From Acanthochlamys bracteata (lineage: Eukaryota > Streptophyta > Magnoliopsida > Pandanales > Velloziaceae): a stretch of 64,000 nucleotides of DNA. Below are positions 1-10,363 of this stretch, one piece after another. Location: assembly GCA_019914995.1 (NCBI GenBank), contig CM034132.1, positions 7,487,524 through 7,551,523 of the forward strand. Direction: 5' to 3'. The notes beneath the pieces are model-generated. The model was given only the letters and a program-made list of their open reading frames with translations. It was not told the DNA's origin and ran no database searches. The translations under genes and the position numbers were made by a program. Within the stretch, counting starts at the first letter, position 1. Every line of letters starts with the position of its first letter.

Positions 1-1830
1 AGTAAGATTAATTAAAAGTTAATGACATTTTAAAAAAAAAGAGAGAAGAGAGAATACGTAAGTATCAGATCCGTAACTCTTGAAATTCTCGTCAAAAGCG
101 TTTGTTTCTTCTCATCCCTTATTATTTTCTTCTTTTGCAGATCTCTCGCTCTCGCTTCAGCCGAGCGGGACTCGTTCTGTCTTCGTTTTCGGACCGATTT
201 TTATTTTCGATCTCGTTCAGATCTCATAGATCTTGCTGTCGTGTCCGATCTCCTCTTGTTTTTGTCTCCGGGCCGACTTTCGTCTCCGATCTCGTTAGAC
301 TCGCTGTCTTCGTCTCCGATCTCGTCCTGTCTTCGTCTTCAGGCTGATCTTCTTCTTTGATCTCGTCCAGATTTCTCCGATCTCGCTATGTCTTCGTATG
401 GTGCTAGGGCTCCTCTCCACCAATCTTCGTCTCCGATCTCGCTCGGGAATTTGCTTTTTTTTTTTTTAATTTATTTTTATTTTTTTGATTTATTTTTATT
501 TTGTTGAATTGATTTATTTTTTGTTGATTTATTTTGATTTTTTCTGATTCGTTTTCTATTTCGTTGATTTGTTTTATTTTGACAGTGTATTGGTTTGATT
601 TTTACGGTGTATTGGTTTGATTTTTATGATGTATCGGTTTGAATCATCAGAGCAAGGATTAAATGTGTGGTTGACGAACTCGCAAAGCTTACAGTGCATT
701 GGCCATGTTTGACTCGTGTTGCAATTGAGAATCAAAATCTGGTTGGGCTATGGTGAGGCAATAATAAGGAAGCCGATTTGCATAATGTAGGATATGTTAA
801 ACTCGTTCTTGTTTATTCTTTCTATTCTGTATTGCCTTTTAAAGTAAACAGCAAGGTAGTAGGATGGCGGCTGGCTAAGCCAGACGGCAACCACTGCAGC
901 TGTAACTATATAATGGTAGTGAAGATAGCAAACGAGCATAGAATGAGTGGCATTTCTGAATCTAACTCATTGAGTAAATACGAATCTGAACCTTCTCGTC
1001 TATTGTATCTATTTGTATAGCAGAATGTTTTGATTGCTTGTGTTGTAATGAGAGAATGTAATCAATGTAATTATTTTAAATCTAGATGGATGAAATTTAA
1101 CCAGTATCTTTCTAGAAAGAATGTACCTGTGGAAACGTTGTAATCTATCTACATCTATTTCTTTCTTCATTGAAGCTAGCCTGTGTAATCAAGCTTAATA
1201 TAAAAACAGTTAAATTATGAATAAAAATGCTGGACAAGTTTTATTTTTTTTATTGATAAATCATGAATGTGCTGGCAAATTATAAAATTTAATCTCGATC
1301 AAATTTCTTTATACGGTCGGAGATGAATGTAGAAAAATATGCAAATCAGAAAATTTTATTTCAATTTGTCAACTCTCACCTGTTTATTACTACAGTGTTT
1401 AACCAATTACCAATTCTCGCGCACGAGTGTATTTTTTCCCGCTGACTGTATTTCTTCTTCTTTTTTGTTTCTTGTTCTGCTTTTGCTTTCTTCTTTCATC
1501 AGAAACTCTGTTCCATCTTTCTTTCTTTCTGTTTTCTTTCCAACGCAGTTAGGCTTTCTTCTTACTCTTTTCTACCTGTCTTCTCCGACAACGATAAACT
1601 TTTTCGACGTCTCATTTTTCTTTATATGGCTACACCTATCGGCAATATCTACGAAACGGTTGGAAGATTTGAATAAGGTTCTTACCTTTCTGGATGAAAG
1701 TTTATATTACCGAGATAAAAACAAGCTTAACAAAATTAAAATCAAAAGCATTACATTATTTTAATTTTTGTATTGAAGTTAAACAGAACGTAAGAGAGTT
1801 ATGGTAACAAAAAATAGTTTTGCTCTGTTC
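1..1830 (+). repeat. Left TIR of MULE element 1
   Basis: This arm matches the reverse complement of about 4,525-6,384. From outside to inside it has an AT-rich end, a segment at 120-450 rich in the word GATCTCG, a T-rich spacer, an iterated motif at 575-645, and a segment with an 80-codon open frame at 778-1,020 whose counterpart in the other arm is also open. The inner end is a pyrimidine-rich leader with the first transposase exon near 1,626. The pyrimidine-rich tract at 1,430-1,600 looks like a promoter or 5' UTR. The open frame in both arms may simply reflect their common origin. Confidence 0.85.
575..645 (+). repeat. Subterminal iterons in left TIR of element 1
   Basis: Three tandem copies of a roughly 22-bp unit containing (A/C)GGTGTATTGGTTTG. 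Four matching units in reverse lie in the right TIR, and a close relative (ACGGTGTATTGAATTTG) is iterated in element 3. Repeated subterminal motifs are typical transposase-binding sites in DNA transposons; that role here is inferred. Confidence 0.6.
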
Positions 1831-4321
1831 TATAAATTTCAAGTTTTCTTTTTTTATGTAGCTTTGGAGCCGAATGAGGCGGAAAGTTCTGCTGCTTTAA
1901 CTCCGAACATATTAGCAGCTCAAAAGCATAATTCACCTTGTTTAGATATGATTTTTTCAAGTCTCGAAGCTACAAAAGACATGTATATATTTTATGGAAG
2001 ATCATCCGGATTTAATACTGTTATGAGAAGTACGCAAAAAAGAAAGGAAGGTTCAGATGAAGCAACTAGTTGTCTAATGACTTGTGGACGTTTTGGAAAT
2101 TATAGAGATCATGATAAAAAGAAAACAAATGTAGAGATCGAAGCTAGCCAGAAGAGAAATAGAAGTATAACAAAATGTGGGTGTTCGGTAAAAATGAAAG
2201 TCAACAAACAACCAACTGGATTATGGAAGGTGACTCAGTATATTGACGAGCATAACCACAGCCTAGTTAGTCCAGCTAAAGAATACGTATGCCTGTCTGT
2301 AAGAATATGCCCACTACAGCTAAAATGTTAATTGATTCATTTCGTGATGAAGGCGTACCTGTAAACAAAGTTGTAGATATCTTTGATGGATCACAGACTG
2401 TTTTTTATGATAGAGATTGCTGGAATCATTTGGAAACTTCGAAGGAATACAAAAAACCTATCAGAGGTGATGCCACTACAGCACTGGATTTTTTTAAGAA
2501 AAAGAGTTTAGAGATCCTCATTTTTTTATGCAATACAGATTTATAACGAAACAAGAGCAATAAAATTTTTTTGAGTAGATGGTCGATCACGTTTACAGTT
2601 TGAGTATTTTGGTGATGTGATATTTTTCGACACAACATACAGTAAGAATGTGTATACAATGCCCTTTGCATCGTTTACAGGAGTTAATCACAATACGCAG
2701 TCGATTCAGTTTGGTTGTGATTTGCTTTTGGATGAAACAGAAGAGTCTTTTACTTGGCTTTTTGAAACTTGGCTTACAGCTACGAGTGGACATGCCCCAT
2801 TTTCTATTATCAGAGATCAAGATAAAGCTATAACTGCTATAGTTGAGAAGGTATTTCCTAATTCTCGACACCGATTTTGCTTATGGCATGTGATGAAGAA
2901 ATTTTCAGAAAAATTGTCACACATTTATTTCAAAATGTCACGATTTAAGAAAGACATCAAAATATGTATTAGAGAAAGTTATACCCCCAATGACTTTGAA
3001 AAAAGATGGGAGGACTTGCTATATATTTACAACTTGCAGGAGAATGAATGGCTTTCAGGAATGTATGAAATACGAAAAAGTGGGTTCCAGTTTATCATTT
3101 GGATACTTTTTATGCTGGCATGAACATTACAGGACATTCTGGATATATGAATTCTGTTTATAGTAATTTTTTCAATTCGACTACAACTCTTCGGGAGTTT
3201 AATTTGAAGAATGAGAAATGCTTAGCGAAAATTGCTGAAAAGGAAAAGAAAGAAGATTATATTAGTGAACACACTAATCGTATTGTTGATAATCACGCAT
3301 TTCTTCTGAAGAGTGCAACGAATGTGTACACAAGAAATTTGTACGATAGATTTAAAAAGAATTTGAGAAAGTTCGATTGAGTATGTGTTATATGATGATG
3401 AAAAAAGAAGTGATGGCTACACTTACCATATTTATAAATCTCGACTGCTTGATGAATTGCGTGAGTGGAAAGTGAAATTTAATAATATCAGTAAAGAAGG
3501 TTACTGTAAATGCAAGTTGTTTGAGTTTGAAGGGATTCCTTGTGGACACTTGATAAAAATTTTTCAGTCCCATGATATAGAGGAAATACCGGATCACTTC
3601 ATTCTTAAGAGATAACTGAAAGAAGCTAATAAATACAGAGCTGAATACGATAGTAGAACAATGCAAGGCCATAACAATTCTGATATACTAAGAACTGCCC
3701 AACTATTAAAGATTTCCAATCAGCTGTCCTATGAAGCTGGTGAAGCAGATGAGAGTTTCAAACTGATGTTGCAAGCATTACAAGACTTATCGCTGCGGAT
3801 TAAAGATGTAAAGAAAAATAAAGAGAGGTCAGAGGATTCATATACTTTCAATGAGACTTCACAGGCAATTGTTAATACATATCAAGTTCTTCTTTTGAAT
3901 CCCAACATCTCACAAACAAAGGAGAGAAAAAAAGAAAGGAAAGCTTATAGTGGGAGTAGTAGAATAAAAGGTTGTTTGAAGAAAGCCGCCGCTAAAGCTA
4001 AAGCGAAGACGTGGAGAAGATGTGCTTGTTGCAAAAAGATCGGAGTTAAACACGATAAGCGAAATTGTTCTGAAAATTTGAATAAAAAGAAAAAAATAAG
4101 TAAGTGTAATGATTACTTCGTTTTGATTCCTAATAGAGTAACTCTTTTCTCGGAATTAAAATTAGTATTGCGATTGTTAAATTATTTTTTTGACAGTTAA
4201 TGAGAGAAATGCTGATGAAGACAAAGATGAAGGTGATAATGATTTTACAAATGCAAATGAAGGCGGCGACAGCGATGATGAAACATCAACGGTTAATGGC
4301 CCTTTATATAGCTTTGTATAA
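1626..4321 (+). pseudogene. Decayed FAR1-type MULE transposase (element 1)
   Basis: A transposase of the FAR1/FHY3-related Mutator group, which would bind the TIRs and cut and paste the element. The inferred first exon starts at the ATG at 1,626 inside the TIR, and the second begins after an AG acceptor at 1,860. In order, the pieces show a FAR1-type zinc-finger domain (about 1,940-2,280, with TKCGCSVKMKV and DEHNH), the MULE DDE domain (about 2,620-2,910, with FFDTTY, IIRDQDKA and CLWHVMKKF), and a SWIM zinc finger (about 3,505-3,560, CKCKLFEFEGIPCGHLIK). A CCHC knuckle (CACCKKIGVKHDKRNC) lies near 4,020-4,070. After an intron of about 100 bp, the acidic tail ends at the TAA at 4,319-4,321. 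Frame changes or stops near 2,285, 2,540, 3,095, 3,378 and 3,613 make it a pseudogene. Host FAR1 genes are domesticated relatives, but the flanking TIRs show that this one is a transposon gene. Confidence 0.85.
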
Positions 4322-4524
4322 GCTGTATGACTTTTGTAAAGTGAATGAAGTGTATACTTTTGGTTCAAGTGTATGAGCTCAATCGGCTTTTAATATAAGC
4401 TGTTATTGTTCTTTTTGAAATTGTATAGTATAGCTTTTGATAGGAGCTATTTAGTATGAGTTATATGAATTGAATAGCTTTTGATAGGAGATGTTGAAAT
4501 TGTGTCAAAGCTTAGAAATTAAAG

Positions 4525-6384
4525 AACAGAGCAGAACTTTTTATTTTTTTTGTTACCATAACTCTGTTTTCTTCTATTTTTCGTTACCATAACAGAGCAA
4601 AACTGCTATTCTGTTTAGCTTCAACACAAAAAAATTTTTTAAAAAATTCTGTTTTAGTTTTGTTAAGCTTACTTTTATATCGTTAAAATAAGATTTCATC
4701 CAAAATGATAAGAACTTTTTCATTTCTTCCAACGGTTTCATAGCTATTGCTGGTGGCCTGAGCCATAGAACGAAAAATGAGACGTCGAAGAAGTTTGACA
4801 TCGTCGGAGAAAATAGAAAGGAAACAAAAAGAAGAAAGCCTATGATGTGTGGGAAAGAAAACAAAAAGAAAGATAGACAGAACAAAGCCTCTACGGAAAG
4901 AAGAAAAAAAAAAAAAGAAACTCACAGTCAGAGAAAAAATGGTTATGTAATTGGTTAAACACTACAATAATAAACAGGTGAGAGTTGACAAATTGAAATA
5001 AAATTTTCTGATTTGCATATTTTTCTACAATCATCTCCGACCGTATAAAGAAATTTAATCGAGATTAAATTTTATAATTTGCCAGCACGTTCATGATTTA
5101 TCAATAAAAAAAAAAAAACTTGTCAAGCATTTTTATTCATAATTTAACTGTTTTTATATTAAGCTTGATTACACAGGCTAGCTTCAATGAAGAAAGAAAT
5201 AGATGTAGATAGATTACAACGTTTCCACAGGTATATTCTTTCTAGAAAGATACTGGTTAAATTTTATCCATCTAGATTTAAACTAGTTACATTGATTACA
5301 TTCTCTCATTACAACATAAGCAATCAAAACATTTTGCTGTACAAATAGATAATACAATAGACGATGAGGCTCAAATTCGCGTTTACTCAATGAGTTAGAT
5401 TCAGAAATGCCACTCATTCTATACTCGTTTGCTATCTTCACTACCATTATATAGTTACAGCTGCAGTGATTGCCGTCTAGCTTAGCCAGCCGCCATCCTA
5501 CTACCTTGCTGTTTACTTTAAAAGGCAATGCAGAATATAAAGAATAAACAAGAACGAGTTTAACATATCTTACATTATGCAAATGGGCTTCCTCATCATT
5601 GCCTCACCATAGCCCAACCAGATTTTTATTCTATTTTGCAACATGAGCAAACATTGCCAATGCACTGTAAGCTTTGCGAGTTCGTCAACCACACATTTTA
5701 ACAATTCATTCCTTGCTCTGGTGATTCAAACCGATACATTATAAAAATCAAACCAATACACCGTAAAAATCAAACCAATACTCTGTAAAAATCTAACCAA
5801 TACACCGTCAAAATAAAACAAATCAACGAAATAGAAAAAAAATCAAAATAAATCAACAAAAAAATAAAACAAATCAACAAAATAAAAATAAATCGAAAAA
5901 ATCAAAAAAATAAACTCAAATTCGCGAGCGAGATTGGGGACGAGATCAGTGGAGAGGAGCCCCAGCACCATCAGATATGAAGACATAGCGAGATCGGAGA
6001 AATCTGGACGAGATCAGAGAAGAAGATCAGCCCGGAGACGAAGACAGGACGAGATCGGAGACGAAGACAGCGAGTCTAACGAGATCGGGTAGATCTAGAC
6101 AAGATCGGAGACGAAAGTCGGCCCGGAAACGAAAACAAGAGGAGATCGGACACGACAGCAAGATCTGGATGAGATCGGAAATAAAAATCGGTCCGAAAAT
6201 GAAGACAGAACGAGTCCCACTCGGCTGGAGCGAGAGCGAGAGATCTGCAAAAGAAGAAAATAATAAGGGATGAGAAGAAACAAATGCTTTTGACGAGAAT
6301 TTCAAGAGTTACGGATCTGACACACGTATTCTCTCTCCTCTTTTTTTTTAAATATCATTAACTTTTAATTAATCTTACTTATCT
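4525..6384 (-). repeat. Right TIR of MULE element 1
   Basis: Reverse-complement copy of the left arm. It carries the same GATCTCG-rich outer part (about 5,930-6,250), four iterons (about 5,728-5,812) and the mirrored open frame (5,283-5,582). It also has a pyrimidine-rich leader on the minus strand. At its inner end lies a second copy of the transposase first exon. Confidence 0.85.
4683..4766 (-). other. Second copy of transposase exon 1 inside the right TIR
   Basis: On the minus strand the ATG at 4,766 begins MAQATSNSYETVGR and the frame stays open to 4,683. The left TIR has the matching but diverged MATPIGNIYETVGRFE, and the transposase genes of elements 2 and 3 also begin with MAQD. The TIR therefore includes the 5' end of the gene, and transcription could in principle enter the element from either side. 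The right copy has no downstream transposase exons in its own orientation. Confidence 0.6.
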
Positions 6385-7345
6385 TAATTAATTTTTTTAA
6401 TTAAATCTTCTTCTATGTCTTAGTTTTTATTTCTCATCTTCTTCTCTCTTCGTTCTTTGAAATCTTCTCCTCCCTCGGATCTCCCTCTCTGCAGATTTGT
6501 TTGAAAATATTTACGACTAATTGAGTGAATGATCCGCTCAAGAGATTATCATTCTATCCAATTGTAATTTTAGTTGCTTAACATGATTCCAACAGCATTC
6601 TTCCAAAGATTCAAACTTCAAAAACCTTAGACATGATTTTTTTATATTGCATACTCAGAGAAACAAATATTGCTGAGCAGTGATTAATAAAAAAAAAACA
6701 CTAGAAATAAAAAACAAAGTTCGAGAAATGAGTGAAAATAATTTCAAGTACAAAGCAAAAAATAACAAGAGTTATGTTCTTACATCTTCGTTCAATGATG
6801 AAAATTAATGTACAAGAAAAAGAAAAATATAAGTAGCAGTAAAGCAAGACACCAACAATCAAGAACTAATCACCGGTATTCATCATCAAAATCATTTCTC
6901 GGCTTTATCTCCATCAATGTTAATTAATGTTGGTTTCTTTCACAAAAAGACGAAACAAAAAAATCTTCAAAACTTCCTCACCTGTTCGTAGCTTTTGTTG
7001 ATAAAGTTGTCAAATTTCTTGTTTAGTTATTCATGTCCTTCAAGGAATGCTTCTCTTCCTCAACCAGCATCCTTCGTCACTCTCTGTCTTCCTTTTCTAT
7101 ATGTCATTAATTTTCTCATCTCTTTCTTCATCTCCTCTACCTTCATTGCTCCCTGGCAACGGCAGCAACAGTGGTTATTTCAAGTGTTTTCTCTCAAGTA
7201 GTACTCTTATTCAGCTTTCGCGAGATACGCAGCGGTGAAAAGATTTCAGAAAGACGGAACAAAAAGAGGAGAAGATAAGAAATAGGAGCGAAGAAATGAA
7301 AAAAGATTTATTTAGTAGAAATTAATTAAGATAAGTAAGATTAAT
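6376..7345. mobile_element. Small fold-back element between two MULE ends
   Basis: About 110 bp at 6,376-6,490 matches the reverse complement of 7,215-7,345 at roughly 70 percent, including the shared end CTTATCTTAATTAATT. The interior has no coding potential that I can see. The similarity continues outward on both sides into MULE-1 TIR sequence (6,300-6,384 and 7,336-7,412), so the arms of the whole palindrome reach about 200 bp. It is probably a non-autonomous Mutator-like element; no target duplication could be defined. Confidence 0.5.
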
Positions 7346-7412
7346 TAAGAATTAATAAATTATTTTTGAAAAAAAGAGAGGAGAGAGAATACGTAAATGC
7401 GTCAGATCCGTA
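7336..7412 (+). repeat. Orphan terminal fragment of an element 1-type TIR
   Basis: These 77 bp closely match positions 1-85, including AGAGAATACGTAA and TCAGATCCGTA, and then stop abruptly. No partner TIR for it was found other than the right end of element 1 itself. Confidence 0.6.
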
Positions 7413-7419
7413 CCTTCCG

Positions 7420-7590
7420 ACGCTGTGAGGTTTCGGACGAAATAAAGAATTTCGGACCAAAGCAAATACAACGAACCGACTGCGCGCGAGATATAGATAA
7501 ACAGTGGTGTGATTTAATCCTGATCGCACACGTCAGGGAGTGCCTGGGAGTGTTAACATGAGAGAGAGTGCCCAGATATATATGGGTTTG
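7420..7590 (-). repeat. Partial copy of the (TA)n MITE family A
   Basis: Read on the minus strand, this segment matches the first part of the MITE at 13,637: GGCACTCCCTGACGTGTG is followed by a similar run ending in GTCCGAAA. Only one side of the element is present, ending in a short TATATATA at about 7,577. It abuts the orphan TIR fragment. Confidence 0.55.
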
Positions 7591-7639
7591 ATTTGCACAG
7601 ATCGGGTTTACTGCGCAGATCCGCACAGATCGCATTGGA

Positions 7640-8760
7640 CGGTCCACAGCGCACACGCGCGATTAACAGCACGCGAGGGCATTTTCGTAATCTCCCTCGT
7701 AAAATCCATCCGTTCGGGCGCTGCTTTCTTCTTTTCTTCTCTTCTTCCGCGAGCGCGAGCCCGATCCCTCCCGGCCGCCCCTCCCGGCCGCCTTCGTCTC
7801 CCCAGGCGCAGGTTCGCTTCTCCATCTCTTTTCCCTTCTCTAATCACTCTCTAAATAACAACCGTTCCCGTTTCAAACCCTAGCATTTCGTTCGTCGTCG
7901 GCCGAGCGTTCGATCGCCGCCGACGAACAAGATTAGGGCTAACCAAGCGTGAATTTCTCTTGTCCTCCTTCTTCTATACCTTCTATCTTGTTCATTTTCA
8001 GGATTCGCCGCAGTTCGTCGGCCGTCCTTCGTTGCGGCCAGAGCGTTCAAACGCCGGCCACGAATCGAAATTCAGGTAGCTTTTTGGACCCTTTTTTGTT
8101 GAAGTGTTGTGATTTTACCGTTCCAAAGTTTTTAAAATCTTTTAATATCATCAAATTCGCCTACTGCAGATTTTTGCGGCCGGAGAGCTTCACTTGCGGC
8201 CAATAGCTTTATAAATGCACTGGTATGTGTATTTTGTTTTAATTTCATGCTGTGTTGTGTGTGAATGTGAATGACAATTTTGATGTTGCATATTTCCGTT
8301 TTTAGCTATGCATAATTGATTGATGCTATTGGAACAATTTGATAATAACTATGCTTGTTATTTGGTTTCAATTTTGTTGATTGATGTGTTTAAATGGTTT
8401 GTAGGTTTGTGGAGCTTGCTGGGAATGCAGCAAGGGACAATAGCAATGACAACAAGACATCATGAGACAACAACAAGAATAGAAGAGACAACACCAGCAA
8501 GAGACAACAACAAGAACAGCAACAGACAACACCTGCAAGAGATAACAACTAGGAACTGGATTGCAGCCAAGCCCACATCTGCTGGAGATGTACACATTGC
8601 TGCATTACTTCCCAATAGAGACGATTTATATTTAGTAGTTTAGGATTATTGGATGTAATGCTTTTCACTTTACAATGTATTCTGAACTAGTTATGCAAAC
8701 GTGTAATCAAATCTTAATTCTTTTGGTTAATGAAATCAGAAAAAATTCCAGCAAGTGCTT
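7640..8760 (+). other. Gene-like leader and two-exon unit of unknown function
   Basis: A GC-rich, pyrimidine-rich stretch (7,690-7,950) with AAACCCTAG at 7,873 looks like a plant promoter and 5' UTR. An exon-like segment ends with a GT at about 8,076. A second exon begins after TTTGTAG near 8,405 and is rich in ACAACA repeats, followed by a poly(A)-like T-rich tail near 8,700. An open frame of 107 codons (8,320-8,643) crosses the second exon, but its start lies in the proposed intron and the protein is low-complexity and unlike any family I know. It may be a non-coding transcript or a transcribed TIR of a neighbouring MULE. Confidence 0.35.
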
Positions 8761-8839
8761 AATGATGTTTCGAATGCCATGTGAATGTGAATGTCAGTTG
8801 TCCAGTTATGTGAATGTAAATGTGATGATGTTGTGAATT

Positions 8840-9190
8840 CCAGCCAGTTATGCTTGCAAAACTCACCTGAGCATCCAGTTGGGAAGGTAAATGCCAATGG
8901 AAGAGCATTTCATTTGTGAGCTAGCAATAGCTCACTACCTCACTGGTCTCCTTGTAGTGAGCTTTGCTAGCTCTCTGCTCACTGGTCTGTCAAACTTGTG
9001 AATGTTATGTGAATGTGAATGTGGAATCATCAGAAGATGACAGTCATGTGAATGTGGAAATTATGTGAATGTAGATGTGGAAGTTATGCTTGCAAAGGAG
9101 TTTCACCTGTGAGCTATGCTAGCTCATAGGTGAACTTTTTCTCCCTTGGCATTGCCTTTCCCAACTCCTAGCTCAGGTCTCCTGACCAGT
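8840..9190. repeat. Fold-back segment with GTGAATGTGAATG repeats
   Basis: GTTGGGAAGGTAAATGCCAA at about 8,878 pairs with the sequence at 9,156-9,175. Between them lie further hairpins built on GAGCTAGC or GCTAGCTC and many copies of GTGAATGTGAATG. The GTGAATG motif also occurs at 8,260 and 8,780. No gene is visible. Confidence 0.5.
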
Positions 9191-9329
9191 GAGCTTGTAG
9201 ATGTTGAAGTTATGTTTGTAATATGCTGGACAACTCTTGAATTCCTAGTCTCCTGATCAGTGAGGTTTGCTAGCTCACTAGTCTCCTGACCAGCTAGCAA
9301 AATAGCTCACTGGTCAGCTGCCAGTGATT

Positions 9330-10030
9330 TCCGTCCGGCGAGTGAGCTGGCACTTTTTTTTTTTTCTTGCTCTTAACAGCTGCTTGACAATGCAGCTTAA
9401 ATCAATTGAACATGCCAATTTCTTTTATCTTTTACAATGCAACTTAACAAAAAAATTTTTTTTTTTAACATGTTGAGCTTTGCTAGCTCACTGGTCAGCT
9501 GCCTCTGAGCTGCCACTGAGCTCACTGTTTACCTGAGAGTGAGCTCACTGGTTTCCGGCCGACGAGCTCACCGGTCTCCCGCGAGTGAGCTGGCACTTTT
9601 TTTTTTTTTACCTGCTCTTAACAGCTGCTTGATAATGCAGCTTAAATCAATTGAATATGCCAATTTCTTTTATCTTTTACAATGCGACTTGAAAAAAAAA
9701 TTTTTTTTTTTAACATATTGAGCTTTGCTAGCTCACTGGTCAGCTGCCTCTGAGTTGCCACTGAGCTCACTGGTTTCCGACCGGCGAGCTCACCGGTCTC
9801 CGGTGAGTGAGCTAGCACTTTTTTTTTTTTTTTCTCTTAACAGTTGCTTGACAATGCAGTTTAAATAAATTGAACATGCCAATTTCTTTTATCTTTTACA
9901 ATGCAACTTGAAAATTTTTTTTTTTTTAACATATTGAGCTTTGCTAGCTCACCGTCACCGCCTCTAAGTCGCCATCGAAGCTTAAAAATGCATTGAACGC
10001 ACTAATTTGATTTTTTTATTTTTTTTACAG
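9330..10030 (+). repeat. Tandem ~230-bp repeats in left TIR of element 2
   Basis: Three full units and one partial unit begin near 9,341, 9,584, 9,805 and about 9,945. Each contains AGTGAGCTGGCAC or a close variant, a poly-T tract, CTCTTAACAGCTGCTTGA, a poly-T/A tract and GAGCTTTGCTAGCTCAC. Spacings are 243 and 221 bp, with most length variation in the homopolymers. Confidence 0.8.
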
Positions 10031-10363
10031 TGCAAGTTAAGAAATCTGTTTTATTTATACACATTGAGTTTTGCTAGTTCAATTAACTGCTAACCAGTGA
10101 GCTCCAACCAGTGAGCTAGGGAGCTCACTGTTCTCCGGCCGGAAACCAGTGTATGCGTTCAAGTAAGTGAACAAAATATATTGAGGACAATATGGTTATT
10201 TTAGTTGTTATGTGTTCTCTGGCGGAAAATGAATCGGTATGTCATCTAGGCGGGAGTTCTCTTCTGTTTTGTTCTCTATTAACAGCACTGCTTCTCTGTT
10301 TCCACTTTGCACAAAAAATTCTTGCTATTATTTGATCCCTCTTTTCTTCTTCTTCTTCTTACT

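Larger units (their letters stand above)
1..6384 (+). mobile_element. FAR1/Jittery-type Mutator-like element 1 (MULE) with very long TIRs
   Basis: The first 1.83 kb and the last 1.86 kb are inverted copies of each other and flank a decayed transposase gene read left to right. The outermost bases at position 1 match, in reverse, the sequence ending near 6,384. The inverted match at 6,376-6,400 suggests that the left terminus runs a few bases past the window edge, so the left 9-bp target duplication expected for Mutator elements cannot be checked. The two TIRs have diverged by base changes and small indels, so the insertion is not recent. The element probably can no longer move itself, because the transposase frame is interrupted several times. 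Confidence 0.85.

Noticed and set aside
1339-1764. 141-codon open frame at the inner left TIR
   Set aside because: It covers the pyrimidine-rich leader, giving Phe/Leu/Ser-rich nonsense in the wrong phase relative to the transposase exon.
8320-8643. 107-codon protein gene
   Set aside because: Its ATG lies in the likely intron of the leader unit and the product is dominated by ACA/CAA repeat residues; kept only as part of a possible transcript.
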